A stretch of DNA of 64,000 bases from an uncultured Muribaculaceae bacterium (GTDB taxonomy: Bacteria > Bacteroidota > Bacteroidia > Bacteroidales > Muribaculaceae), in the NCBI GenBank assembly GCA_910585275.1, contig CAJUCW010000003.1, positions 62,001-126,000 of the forward strand, given 5' to 3'. The notes under the pieces are model-generated. The model was not told the origin of the DNA and searched no databases. It saw only the letters and a list, made by a program, of their open reading frames with translations. Made by a program: the position numbers and the translations under genes. The stretch's first letter is position 1. Every line of letters begins with the position of its first letter. Positions 7,579 through 16,427 of the stretch are shown here, piece by piece.

Positions 7579-8775
7579 TTATAGGTACGCAAATATTGGA
7601 TTCATTAATAATCGATCTAATGATTCATATGTGAAAGATCCAGAATTATACGTAATTAAGAATCGTAAAGGCATTAATATTATTAATCCATACCAAAATA
7701 TAGTTTTACTATTATCATTGCTAAAAAGTAGAGGAAGTAAAATAGGCATATAAAAGTATGAATAATAAAAAAAACGATATTGTAGTAATGGAGAATTAAA
7801 AGATATTAAAATAAATAAGGCAATAAAAATAAACGAATATATAAATGGATATATAGGTTTTAAATTATAATTTTTTCGGTTTAATAACACAATACATACT
7901 AGCAACAAAGGAAACAATATTGACATAATCAAATAAATTGATATAGAGACTCCATCGGAATCGTTTTGATTAGAAACTCGTTCCAATCCATAACTTAATG
8001 GATTTATACCTATTAAACCACCAACTAAATCTGATATACTAATTATTAATGAAAAAATTAAAATACCTAAGATTATAATATAAAATAATTTTTTTAAATT
8101 CATTCTATGGTAGATATTAGGAATAAAATATAACAAAGCAAGAAATATTGAACTCATGTGAATTAATACTGCACAAATTATTAGAATCCAATTATTCTTT
8201 TTATTAATTGATTTTTCTGAATAGGCAAGAATAATTATTGATCCTGCTAACATTTGTCTTAAAATATGAATAGTAAGTGTAAAGAACTGTGTAAAAAATG
8301 CTATCGTAATAACAGCTGCTAGTATGCCAATATTATCTATCTCCATACTTTTATAAACAATATGTATGCTATGGAAAATAAGGAGATATATTATTAGGGT
8401 GGTTAATAAAAAAAATATCTTTTCGTCTCCAAAACAAATATAATACCCTATCCATGAATATAATGCATATATGGGCTCTTTAACCCCAACCCCGGAGAAC
8501 AAAATATAGTCATTAAGAGAAAAATCGGGAGCAATATCAAATATCGCAATATAATTTAATTGGTCGGATTCCGGAATTTTCGTTGTATTTAGAACGGCTA
8601 AAAATAAAGCTATTAATATATATATGAGATGAAGGTACGGATTTGAATTTTTATTGACTATAATAATAGCTATCGTTGTGAGAATCCCTATAATGGGATT
8701 AAAAATATATAAGACAAGACAAACTATTATATTGACAGCTATTATGGTTGGATATGAGGACAAGACAGACTTCAT
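7579..8775 (-). CDS. wzy: O-antigen/capsule polymerase (Wzy-like, EpsG family)
   Basis: A 398-residue integral membrane protein with about ten to twelve hydrophobic helices and very low GC. Wzy-type polymerases join undecaprenyl-linked repeat units on the periplasmic side. The segment PESDQLNYIAIFDIAP between early helices, together with the helix pattern, resembles the EpsG/Wzy group (PF14897), the usual polymerase of Bacteroidota capsule loci. I chose the ATG at 8775, just after the TAG stop of the upstream gene, rather than a TTG at 8790. It is the only polymerase candidate in the operon. The assignment rests on topology, context and weak family resemblance, since Wzy sequences diverge strongly. 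Confidence 0.78.
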   Translation of the reverse strand: MKSVLSSYPTIIAVNIIVCLVLYIFNPIIGILTTIAIIIVNKNSNPYLHLIYILIALFLAVLNTTKIPESDQLNYIAIFDIAPDFSLNDYILFSGVGVKEPIYALYSWIGYYICFGDEKIFFLLTTLIIYLLIFHSIHIVYKSMEIDNIGILAAVITIAFFTQFFTLTIHILRQMLAGSIIILAYSEKSINKKNNWILIICAVLIHMSSIFLALLYFIPNIYHRMNLKKLFYIIILGILIFSLIISISDLVGGLIGINPLSYGLERVSNQNDSDGVSISIYLIMSILFPLLLVCIVLLNRKNYNLKPIYPFIYSFIFIALFILISFNSPLLQYRFFYYSYFYMPILLPLLFSNDNSKTIFWYGLIILMPLRFLITYNSGSFTYESLDRLLMNPIFAYL

Positions 8776-8776
8776 A

Positions 8777-9919
8777 CTAATTATCAGCAATTATTTCTTG
8801 AAATAATTCATTCCATAAAGGCATTATATTATTAATTCTATATTTCAATGATTCTTGATAAGCATGATGCCCCAATTGTTTTCTTTCGACCTCCGACAAC
8901 AAAATATATCTCTCAATTGCCCTTCCCAGTTCAATAATATTTTCACGATTGACAAGTATGCCAAAATTTTCTTTAACGATATCTTTAGGACCACATGGAC
9001 ATTTAAATGCTATAATCGGTAATCCGCAGCACATAGCTTCCACTATAACTAATCCAAATCCTTCATGTCGAGAACTTAAGACAAGCAATGAACTTTTAAG
9101 ATACTCTTCCCTAATATAATTGGTTGGTGGTTTTATTTCCACCGTTCTTTCCATGTTGTATTTGTTAATTAATTTGTTTAAAGCAGTAGAATCTCCACCT
9201 CCGAAAATTACCAGTTTATAATCTGGATATTTTTTATTAATCGTTTGCCATGCCTCTAATAGCAAGTCAAATCCTTTCTGATGTACTAAACTACCAACCG
9301 CTATGATTCTTTTATTTTCAAGTTTTGATATTTCATCTTGTCTATTATCTGAAAAAGAAACAAAGTTTGGGATAACTGAAATGTTATCCATAGGACTCCA
9401 TGCATCCTTATCTTCATTAGTTAATACAACAAATCGATCATATTTTCTTATTTTCTGCTTTAAGAATATCTGTCGTATCTTTAGAAGAAATTTGTAAAGA
9501 AATTGTTTCGTATCGATAATTTCACTTTCTCGAGAAAAATGGAATTCTAAAATCTTTTTACTTCCATCTTTTATTTTATATAAGAAACCTATATCATGTG
9601 TCATTAACGAGATTACTATATCATATTTCTCTTTCTCTAACAAATATCGAAGTTTTTTATAATGCTTTCTCTTTAATCTTATAAATTTGAAATATCTTAC
9701 AATTCTTGAATGTTTTTGATATTGATTATAATTAATATTTAAATCTACTAATTTTATTTTATCAGATAATTTAAAGAAAGTCTTTTTATTTGATTGATCC
9801 GTTGTTATTATTGTAACATCATATCCGAATTTTTCCACTAAATAATTTGCTTTATTTAGTAAAATTCTTTCCATACCTCTATTATTATAAATTGAGGAAA
9901 AACAATATGCGATTTTCAT
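8777..9919 (-). CDS. Glycosyltransferase family 4 protein
   Basis: A 380-residue GT-B enzyme. The N-terminus MKIAYCFSSIYNNRGMERIL has the G-M-E-R loop typical of GT4 enzymes related to poly(glycerol)/galactosyl transferases. The C-terminal donor domain has RIIAVGSLVHQKGFDLLLEA, LVIFGGGDSTALNKLINKY, LLVLSSRHEGFGLVIVEAM and CGLPIIAFKCPCGPKDIV. The last block (CPCGPKDI) is common in capsule GT4s that transfer N-acetylgalactosamine or galactose, but specificity is not certain. Its ATG overlaps the stop of the upstream GT2 gene by 4 bp (ATGA), so translation is coupled. Strongly AT-rich, which suggests acquisition by transfer. Confidence 0.92.
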   Translation of the reverse strand: MKIAYCFSSIYNNRGMERILLNKANYLVEKFGYDVTIITTDQSNKKTFFKLSDKIKLVDLNINYNQYQKHSRIVRYFKFIRLKRKHYKKLRYLLEKEKYDIVISLMTHDIGFLYKIKDGSKKILEFHFSRESEIIDTKQFLYKFLLKIRQIFLKQKIRKYDRFVVLTNEDKDAWSPMDNISVIPNFVSFSDNRQDEISKLENKRIIAVGSLVHQKGFDLLLEAWQTINKKYPDYKLVIFGGGDSTALNKLINKYNMERTVEIKPPTNYIREEYLKSSLLVLSSRHEGFGLVIVEAMCCGLPIIAFKCPCGPKDIVKENFGILVNRENIIELGRAIERYILLSEVERKQLGHHAYQESLKYRINNIMPLWNELFQEIIADN

Positions 9920-10887
9920 ACCTTAATATTAGAATATATATATTTGATGAAGGGATATAATCCAAATAATGAAATAATAAACATTAATTTTCTTTTTTTT
10001 GAGACTACTCTATTGTATGAAAGATACCCAATATATTTCTTAAATCTTCTATTAAACTCTCTTGCTCCGATTGAAGCTGAATCGAATACTCTATTACATA
10101 ATATTTCGATAATAAAAGAATTACAACAAAACATGTATTCATTTGATGAATCCAATGATAATAATTCTATTGTTTTAATTAACTTAATTGATTCTTCAAA
10201 ACATTTTTGACTCATTTGATTAATTGCACTATCAGTACGAAAGGTCATATAATAGTATAACCCCGTATTACAGTATCTAATATTTAATCTCTTGTTTAGA
10301 ATTTGAAATAGATAGCAAACATCTTCACAAAAATTAATATCAGGTATGAATCTTATATTTTTACATAATTCGGATTTAATTAGCTTATTCCAAAGACTTC
10401 CTTGCAATTTTGTTTTATTCTTACCCGATATACCTGCCAACAAATCTTCTGATTTTAATTTATCAGGCTTCTGTTTTTTTAAAGTCAATATCTCTCCATT
10501 CGTCACTTCGTAGTAATCGCAGAGGACGAGGTCGGCGTTAGTTTCTTTGGCTTTAGTGTAGAGTTGTTCATACATGTCAAGTTCGACCCAGTCATCGGGG
10601 TCGCAATGGATGATGTACTCTCCCGTAGCTGCTTCCACTCCGTCTTGACGTGACTGGCTCACACCCTGATTGATCTCATGTCGAATCAGTTTTACCTGTG
10701 GTTTTCGGACGGGATATTCTTCAAGCACCTTAAGCATAACGTCGATACTGTTGTCGGGGCTACAGTCATCCACAAATATGTATTCCAAGTCATCGAGGGT
10801 CTGGGCGAAAAGCGTGCGTACACATCGCTCTATATATTTTTCGACATTATAGACGGGAATGACAATACTTACTTTGGGTGTGGGCAT
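9916..10887 (-). CDS. Glycosyltransferase family 2 protein
   Basis: A 323-residue GT-A enzyme. It begins PKVSIVIPVYNVEKYIERCV, then QTLDDLEYIFVDDCSPDNS (the nucleotide-binding DD) and EYIIHCDPDDWVELDMYEQL (the D-x-D motif that holds the metal and sugar nucleotide). The C-terminal part is less conserved and contains an acceptor-side segment with FCEDVCYLFQ (the ED motif). Base composition changes within the gene: the 5' third has near-average GC and the 3' two-thirds are AT-rich, which may mark a recombination point inside the gene. It transfers one sugar of the capsule repeat; the sugar is unknown. Confidence 0.93.
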   Translation of the reverse strand: MPTPKVSIVIPVYNVEKYIERCVRTLFAQTLDDLEYIFVDDCSPDNSIDVMLKVLEEYPVRKPQVKLIRHEINQGVSQSRQDGVEAATGEYIIHCDPDDWVELDMYEQLYTKAKETNADLVLCDYYEVTNGEILTLKKQKPDKLKSEDLLAGISGKNKTKLQGSLWNKLIKSELCKNIRFIPDINFCEDVCYLFQILNKRLNIRYCNTGLYYYMTFRTDSAINQMSQKCFEESIKLIKTIELLSLDSSNEYMFCCNSFIIEILCNRVFDSASIGAREFNRRFKKYIGYLSYNRVVSKKRKLMFIISLFGLYPFIKYIYSNIKV

Positions 10888-10908
10888 ATATGAGTTTATT
10901 TATATTTC

Positions 10909-12039
10909 TCAAATATTGGAGATAAGATAATGAAGAGAATGCTCCCGAATTTTATCGAAGGTTACAGAACAGATTCCTCCCAGCTTTTCAAAATTTATTT
11001 TTTTGAAATCTTCTTCCGAGGTGATGAGGTTATATTGGAGGCCAAATGTTGTGAGAAGAGATGTGAAGCGGCCCATACCGCGTCCAGCATTGCCTATTGC
11101 GAGGAACGGTTTTCCAAAAATGATTGAGAATACGCAAGCGTGGAAACTGTCGGTGACTATGAATTTTGCATCCAGGAATCCTCTCAACCATGACTCTAAA
11201 GGCGGCTGCACTCGTTGTTCCAAAGGAAGGCTTATGTTATCGACTTCTGCAAAGACATTAAACGGATTGAGTCCTTTTTTTGTAGAGACTTTGTTTATTA
11301 CCTCCACTTTCAGAGGTGAAGGGTCAAGGATATAACATAGCATATCGCCGGGGCTTGCCGGAACGTCCCCTTCGTTTACAATTTTTTCGTAATCTTCCTT
11401 GCCAAGCAGCATGGTTGGATCAAGAACATGGGTTGCATCAACTCCGAAATTTGATTTGCAGATTTCAATTCCGGTATTTTCGCGCACGGACACGGCATCG
11501 AACATTGCGATGGACTCCTTACAATCCCTAATATCGGATTGTGAATACTCTCCAATATTGTCCATTCCGAAAGAAGCAGCGTAGGCAATTCGTCTTACAT
11601 CCCAACCTTTTGTAAAAGCAAGGAATGCATCCTTCATTGGAGCATGCCACATGCCATTGAAATAAGGTTTCCTCCAGATTTGATCGCTTCCAACCACAAA
11701 TACATCGTAGTCAGAAGAAGATATTTCTTTCAGAGATTTGATTTTGCGGAGATTCAGATATTTTTCAATGAATCTGTCAGTATATTGTCTTATTACAGGT
11801 CCTTCTTTTTTTCTTTTCCTTTCAAGAAAGACTGGGATATTGCCATCTTTAAAAACTTTAGCAGCAAAACGTTTCCCATAGACGAGAGGCATCAGCAACG
11901 GGTTATGGCTTGCAACGGAATCGGTCTGAAGTACTTCTACGTCATGCCCCAAACGTTGCAAAACCGTCTGAAGCGCATAAGCTTGCAGAATGCCTCCATA
12001 GTTAGTGTGAAGCGGAAGTGTAAGAATCGCGATTCTCAT
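10909..12039 (-). CDS. Polysaccharide pyruvyl transferase family protein
   Basis: A 376-residue member of PF04230 (CsaB/WcaK/PssM-like). These enzymes move the enolpyruvyl group of phosphoenolpyruvate onto a sugar, giving a pyruvate ketal that adds negative charge to the polymer. The first strand and loop are TLPLHTNYGGILQAYALQTV. Further blocks are DYDVFVVGSDQIWRK, RRIAYAASFGMDN, FDAVSVRENTGIEICK and the late AKFIVTDSFHACVFSIIFGK, which is the D-S-x-H signature of the family. Its start overlaps the stop of the MenD-like gene by 4 bp. Some members are annotated as pyruvyltransferases by homology only, so the exact reaction is inferred. Confidence 0.88.
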   Translation of the reverse strand: MRIAILTLPLHTNYGGILQAYALQTVLQRLGHDVEVLQTDSVASHNPLLMPLVYGKRFAAKVFKDGNIPVFLERKRKKEGPVIRQYTDRFIEKYLNLRKIKSLKEISSSDYDVFVVGSDQIWRKPYFNGMWHAPMKDAFLAFTKGWDVRRIAYAASFGMDNIGEYSQSDIRDCKESIAMFDAVSVRENTGIEICKSNFGVDATHVLDPTMLLGKEDYEKIVNEGDVPASPGDMLCYILDPSPLKVEVINKVSTKKGLNPFNVFAEVDNISLPLEQRVQPPLESWLRGFLDAKFIVTDSFHACVFSIIFGKPFLAIGNAGRGMGRFTSLLTTFGLQYNLITSEEDFKKINFEKLGGICSVTFDKIREHSLHYLISNI

Positions 12040-13811
12040 TTTCCGAAGATTGTTTTAGCAAATTTGATTCCCTTATCGCCAAGGGCATCCTTAATAATTT
12101 TTTTTGCAGTGCCTTTGGTGGAATGACATGTTTCATTGATTATCTTCAAGGCATCGCTTTCCTCTTGGGAGTCGGTAAAGACTTCGAAAAGGATTGGACG
12201 TGAATCATCAGAGAGAGGGGAAAGGAACTTCTCAAGATGGGAGAGGTATTCTTCTTTTGTGTCGGCTTTAAGATATTCGAAGCCGAGGTCTTCTGCATAG
12301 TGTCGCACGAGATTGTGCGATTTATTACCGTAGTGACCTCCGGCGGCGATATAATTGTCTGCTTCCTCACCGAAAAGGGCGCCAAGATGCGTATAGTTTC
12401 TGAATTCGGTTCCTTTTCCGTTGTTGATAAGGAGAATTCTTATGTTGTTGCCTATATGGCGATTTCCGGCAGCATTCATATCGTAGAAGAATGCAAGGTC
12501 TCCCATAATTGCGAAAAACAGTTTGTTTCTGTCTGCCAAAGAAGCACCCACGAGGGTGGAAAGTATACCGTCTATGCCAAAACCACCGGTATTTGAAGTT
12601 GAAGAAACCGATTCAGGCATTTCAAACATGTTCCAGGCACGAAGTGAATTAAGTATGCCTAAATGGACTACACTGTTCTCCGGAATTCTATGTGCAGTTT
12701 GGGATGCAATCCAAATATTTGAGAAAGGGATTTCGGAAGGGTTGATTTTACTCCTTATTAGTGAAAGAATTTCATTGCATTCTTTCAAGTAAGAGTCCTT
12801 TGGAGAAATTGACTCACAAGATGGTGCGTAATGATTAAAAAGAACTTCCGGTTCCATTTCAAACACTCTTGTAAGCTTCCGGAAAAAGTCTTTAATTTCC
12901 CCATCAGGACTGACTCTCCACACATTTTGCGGTACAATAGTCATATATGCTCCGGAAATTTCTCCAATGTGGATAAGCAAATCAACTTTATTGACATCGA
13001 AAGAAGCGAGAGTCTGTGTGGTAATCAGTGGAAGAAGAACACGGTATTTCCCTTTATAACCGGATGTGTGGTCGCAGAAAACCACAGCGTTGTATCTTGC
13101 ACAGAACCTGTCGATTGCTTCGGTCGCTTCCAAAGAAAAATCGTTGTGACGTCCAAGGAATATTGCAATTCTACCGGATACTTTTATTTCGGGGAATATA
13201 TTCCCGGGATTAGATGAAGGGTCAACGAGTGATGTACGGAATATAGCCCTCGTTTCAGGACACTCTTTTACCGAATAATCACGTGGATAAATAGTCTGGA
13301 AGTCAAGATGCACCGGGCCTCCTCCGTGATGATGGAGTGCAAGGAGTGCACGGTTAATTTTGACATTGTTGCTCCATTCCTCTTCTTCATTTCGTGGACA
13401 AGGTATGTATTCACTTAATACAGCAATATCGTTCTGAATAGTTCTTCTATCCATAACCTGCGCTATCAGATGTCCAATTCGTTCACAACCTTGAGTAGAA
13501 GTAAGTGCCAGGATCGGTAGTTTGTTGTAAAAAGCTTCTGTTAAACCTGGCACGTAATTCCTTGATGCCGTAGCTCCCGTACATGAAATAATAACCGCTT
13601 CCCCAGTCTGTTGAGAAAGTCCACAGGCAATATATGCGGCAGAACGTTCATCCACACTTGAGTACACTTCAAACCAAGGGTCATTCTGAACAGACCAAAC
13701 AAATGATAGATTAGTATTCCCCGGGCTTGCAACGATTTTACGTATATTATGCTGTTTAAGCAGAGAAATCAGCATCTGTACGGATTTCTCTATGCTATAA
13801 TGATGTTCCAT
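12036..13811 (-). CDS. MenD-like thiamine-diphosphate-dependent enzyme of the capsule operon
   Basis: A 591-residue protein with the three-domain ThDP fold. The N-terminal Pyr domain has KIVASPGNTNLSFVWSVQN, then VDERSAAYIACGLSQQTGEA with the catalytic glutamate in DERSA. The C-terminal PP domain has GGFGIDGILSTLVGAS and the metal/ThDP site AIMGDLAFFYDMNA ending in LLINN (G-D-L ... NN, as in MenD). MenD itself makes SEPHCHC for menaquinone, but this copy lies between an SDR gene and a pyruvyltransferase gene with 4-8 bp spacing. It more likely performs a carboligation or decarboxylation for a capsule substituent. I chose ATG 13811 over TTG 13829. Substrate unknown. Confidence 0.82.
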   Translation of the reverse strand: MEHHYSIEKSVQMLISLLKQHNIRKIVASPGNTNLSFVWSVQNDPWFEVYSSVDERSAAYIACGLSQQTGEAVIISCTGATASRNYVPGLTEAFYNKLPILALTSTQGCERIGHLIAQVMDRRTIQNDIAVLSEYIPCPRNEEEEWSNNVKINRALLALHHHGGGPVHLDFQTIYPRDYSVKECPETRAIFRTSLVDPSSNPGNIFPEIKVSGRIAIFLGRHNDFSLEATEAIDRFCARYNAVVFCDHTSGYKGKYRVLLPLITTQTLASFDVNKVDLLIHIGEISGAYMTIVPQNVWRVSPDGEIKDFFRKLTRVFEMEPEVLFNHYAPSCESISPKDSYLKECNEILSLIRSKINPSEIPFSNIWIASQTAHRIPENSVVHLGILNSLRAWNMFEMPESVSSTSNTGGFGIDGILSTLVGASLADRNKLFFAIMGDLAFFYDMNAAGNRHIGNNIRILLINNGKGTEFRNYTHLGALFGEEADNYIAAGGHYGNKSHNLVRHYAEDLGFEYLKADTKEEYLSHLEKFLSPLSDDSRPILFEVFTDSQEESDALKIINETCHSTKGTAKKIIKDALGDKGIKFAKTIFGK

Positions 13812-13818
13812 ATTAAAT

Positions 13819-14679
13819 CTAGTTTTCAATTGAATAGTCTATATCATTTTGCTCAATTATACCAGCCCCTCCTGTCATATATACAATGTCCCCAACTATG
13901 GTTTTACCCGTCGGTCCGCATAGAAACAAGGCCATTGAAGCAATTTCTTCGGGAAGTGCGTATCTTCCAATAGGACTTGACTTTAGACCAATATCTTTGT
14001 AATCCTCTTTTCCAAGCATTGAAGTGGCTGTAGGCCCTGGGGCCAATCCGTTAACTGTAATGCCGTGAGGTGCAAGCATTTTTGCTAATCCTACGGTTAA
14101 ACCTTTTATACCCCATTTGGATAACATATAAGCTGAAATTGCCGGCCTGATACTTGAGGAGGATGCGATGTTTAAGATATTGCCTTTTATTCCATTCCCA
14201 ATCATGTGGTCGGCAACATGTTTCGAAAGAAAGAAGACACTCTTTAGATTTGTTGACATCACCTTATCGAATTCCTCTTCCGATGAATTCCTAATGTCTC
14301 CACCACCAATTCCGGCATTGTTTATAAGGATGTCTATACTTTTGTTTGGGACAGAATCAATTATTTCCTCCAAATTCTTTTTCAGACCGCTTATGTCCGA
14401 ATTGTCTAAACCTATCCCTACAATTTTCTTGCCTGTCGGGTCTATCTGTTTTGCAATTTCAGAGGTTTTATTATTATTCCTTCCCGTAATAACAACAAAT
14501 GCCCCCGCCTCAATAAACAGTTTTGCAATAGCCTTGCCTATGCCACTTGTCCCTCCCGTGATTAAGGCGGTCTTTCCATTCAATGCCCTATCAGGAGCAA
14601 CCAGAGTAATGTTTGCGGTTACCGGCCTGTGTTGTAATAATCTGACAACAGATTTTACTGCATTTTTTAATCTATTCAT
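13819..14679 (-). CDS. SDR-family NAD(P)-dependent oxidoreductase
   Basis: A 286-residue classical short-chain dehydrogenase. The cofactor motif is ALITGGTSGIGKAIAKLF (T-G-x3-G-I-G). NNAGIGG is the structural N-N-A-G block. The catalytic serine and Y-x-x-x-K are in NIASSSSIRPAISAYMLSKW, followed by VNGLAPGPTATSM. An N-terminal extension of about 30 residues (MNRLKNAVKSVVRLLQHRP) precedes the Rossmann fold. The stop is 7 bp from the MenD-like start and the gene abuts wzx. It probably reduces or oxidises the product of the MenD-like enzyme or a sugar intermediate; this is inferred from gene order. Confidence 0.9.
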   Translation of the reverse strand: MNRLKNAVKSVVRLLQHRPVTANITLVAPDRALNGKTALITGGTSGIGKAIAKLFIEAGAFVVITGRNNNKTSEIAKQIDPTGKKIVGIGLDNSDISGLKKNLEEIIDSVPNKSIDILINNAGIGGGDIRNSSEEEFDKVMSTNLKSVFFLSKHVADHMIGNGIKGNILNIASSSSIRPAISAYMLSKWGIKGLTVGLAKMLAPHGITVNGLAPGPTATSMLGKEDYKDIGLKSSPIGRYALPEEIASMALFLCGPTGKTIVGDIVYMTGGAGIIEQNDIDYSIEN

Positions 14680-16191
14680 TTAAATCCGATTAAGAATCCG
14701 GTTTATTGGTTTCGATATCAGTGACCTCTCGCTTTCGTTCATGCCGAATTTCCAAACGATGGGAATATAAACTGCCAGCATGCAAAGGACGGCATAAAAG
14801 AATTTCAGCCAAGTGTCTATAATAAAATTATGAATCAGGAGACAACCAATGACTGCAACTAAAACTGGGACTACACTCATTTTTCCGATTTCTTTCCAGA
14901 ACCGGATTATATTGAGACGTTGTTTCGTTTGGTAATACCAGTTGAGGATAACTCCCTGGCCGATTATATTGGCCGCACCGACCGCTATGGCACATCCTAC
15001 AGCACCGTAATATTTTGACAGAACCACTTGTAAAATCAAACTGGAGGCACCGACAATTACAAGCATTAACGAACGGTATTTTTGCTGGTTACGTGCCTGA
15101 AGAATTGCAATGGCAGTATTTTGGATAAGTGGAACAAGGGTGGAAACAAAGAATATTAGACCGATATAATATACCGGAGAGTAGTTTTCGCCCGCCCATA
15201 AAGCAATAAACGGCTTCCCAAGTATTATGTATCCCACCAGGATTATTGACATTACAATATACTGTAACCTACCGGTCCGGATAAAGAGGTCGGATATCTC
15301 TTCATCTGATTTATGCAGAGCCACCATTGAGGTGATTTTAGGTAACAATACTCCGCTTATACCCCCGGAAAACATCATATACATCTGCATGAGCGTTACG
15401 CCCAACGCAAAAAGTGCCACTTCGATTGTACCCGATGTGGCACCGAGTACAAACTGGCCGGTATTGTAATAGAATTTGAACATGATATCTCCAAGGAAAA
15501 CCCACACAGAGAATCCGAGGATTTGTCTTACAAAAGACCATTTGATGCTGTCGAACTTAAGTCTCACACTAAGTTCTTTCCGGCAATATATATAGTTGGC
15601 AGAAAGTAGCAAGACATTGAAAACCGTCTGCACCACGACAAGCGCGACAGCTTTGTAACCCAAAGCAAGGACAGCAATCAATACGCCGGTAGAGAGGACT
15701 ATGCGGAGAATCAGTACAGACTTTTGGAATATGAACTTTTCGTAAGCCCCGATTATCGAGCCGAAAACGCTCATAGGGAACGTAAAGGCAAGGTTGAAAA
15801 GCAAAAGCAGGATCATCACCCTCGCCTGTGACAAATCATCCGGCGACATGGTCCTGTCGAAAAGCCAATCGATGTTGAAATAGAGGAGCAAACCTATGCC
15901 GAATGCAATGACTCCAATAATTGAGTAGAGGGTGAAGAAGAGCCCGAAAAGTGAGTGCTGTTCACGGGTTTTACCTTCCGCACGGTATTTGGCGGTATAT
16001 CTTATGACAGCAGGGCCGAAGCCGAAGTCAAGCAGGGTAAGATATGCGATGATGGAGGCCACCAATGAATATAGCCCATACTCGTTCTGTCCCAGACACC
16101 TCAGCATAAATGGCGTATATAACAACCCCACAAGTGCGTTGAGGGCTATTATGACGTAGTTGAGTACTGCTCCTGCTTTTATCTGGTTCAT
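14680..16191 (-). CDS. wzx: Polysaccharide repeat-unit flippase (Wzx family)
   Basis: A 503-residue integral membrane protein with about 12-14 helices. It begins MNQIKAGAVLNYVIIALNAL and continues with LLYTPFMLRCLGQNEYGLY, the PS/MATE flippase signature (polysaccharide biosynthesis protein PF01943). It would carry the undecaprenyl-linked repeat unit to the periplasmic face, where Wzy polymerises it. It is the first structural gene of the capsule operon, 220 bp after the 138-residue control-region gene, with a heptad array between them. Its GC is near the genome average, unlike the AT-rich wzy/GT block further on. Confidence 0.93.
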   Translation of the reverse strand: MNQIKAGAVLNYVIIALNALVGLLYTPFMLRCLGQNEYGLYSLVASIIAYLTLLDFGFGPAVIRYTAKYRAEGKTREQHSLFGLFFTLYSIIGVIAFGIGLLLYFNIDWLFDRTMSPDDLSQARVMILLLLFNLAFTFPMSVFGSIIGAYEKFIFQKSVLILRIVLSTGVLIAVLALGYKAVALVVVQTVFNVLLLSANYIYCRKELSVRLKFDSIKWSFVRQILGFSVWVFLGDIMFKFYYNTGQFVLGATSGTIEVALFALGVTLMQMYMMFSGGISGVLLPKITSMVALHKSDEEISDLFIRTGRLQYIVMSIILVGYIILGKPFIALWAGENYSPVYYIGLIFFVSTLVPLIQNTAIAILQARNQQKYRSLMLVIVGASSLILQVVLSKYYGAVGCAIAVGAANIIGQGVILNWYYQTKQRLNIIRFWKEIGKMSVVPVLVAVIGCLLIHNFIIDTWLKFFYAVLCMLAVYIPIVWKFGMNESERSLISKPINRILNRI

Positions 16192-16335
16192 CTGCTTATC
16201 TTTTCAATCTCAATTATATCATCCAAATTTCATATTCCGATTGGATTCGGGGGACCTCAAAGAGGTCGGGCACACAACATGCTGCTGTTTTAATTTACCG
16301 GGGAGTCAGTCCCTCACAATTCAAATTCAACATTT

Positions 16336-16427
16336 GACGACTAAACGACTCACGACTCACGATTAACGATTAACGAACTAATGACTAACACTAATTGCTA
16401 ATTACTGTTTGCTAATTGCTAATCAGG
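16336..16427. repeat. Heptameric repeat array between the upxZ-position gene and wzx
   Basis: About thirteen successive 7-bp units with drift: ACGACTA, AACGACT, CACGACT, CACGATT, AACGATT, AACGAAC, TAATGAC and so on to GCTAATT units. The period is 7 throughout while the unit changes gradually. The stop codon of the 138-residue gene (16412-16414) lies inside the array and is formed by it. Confidence 0.85.
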
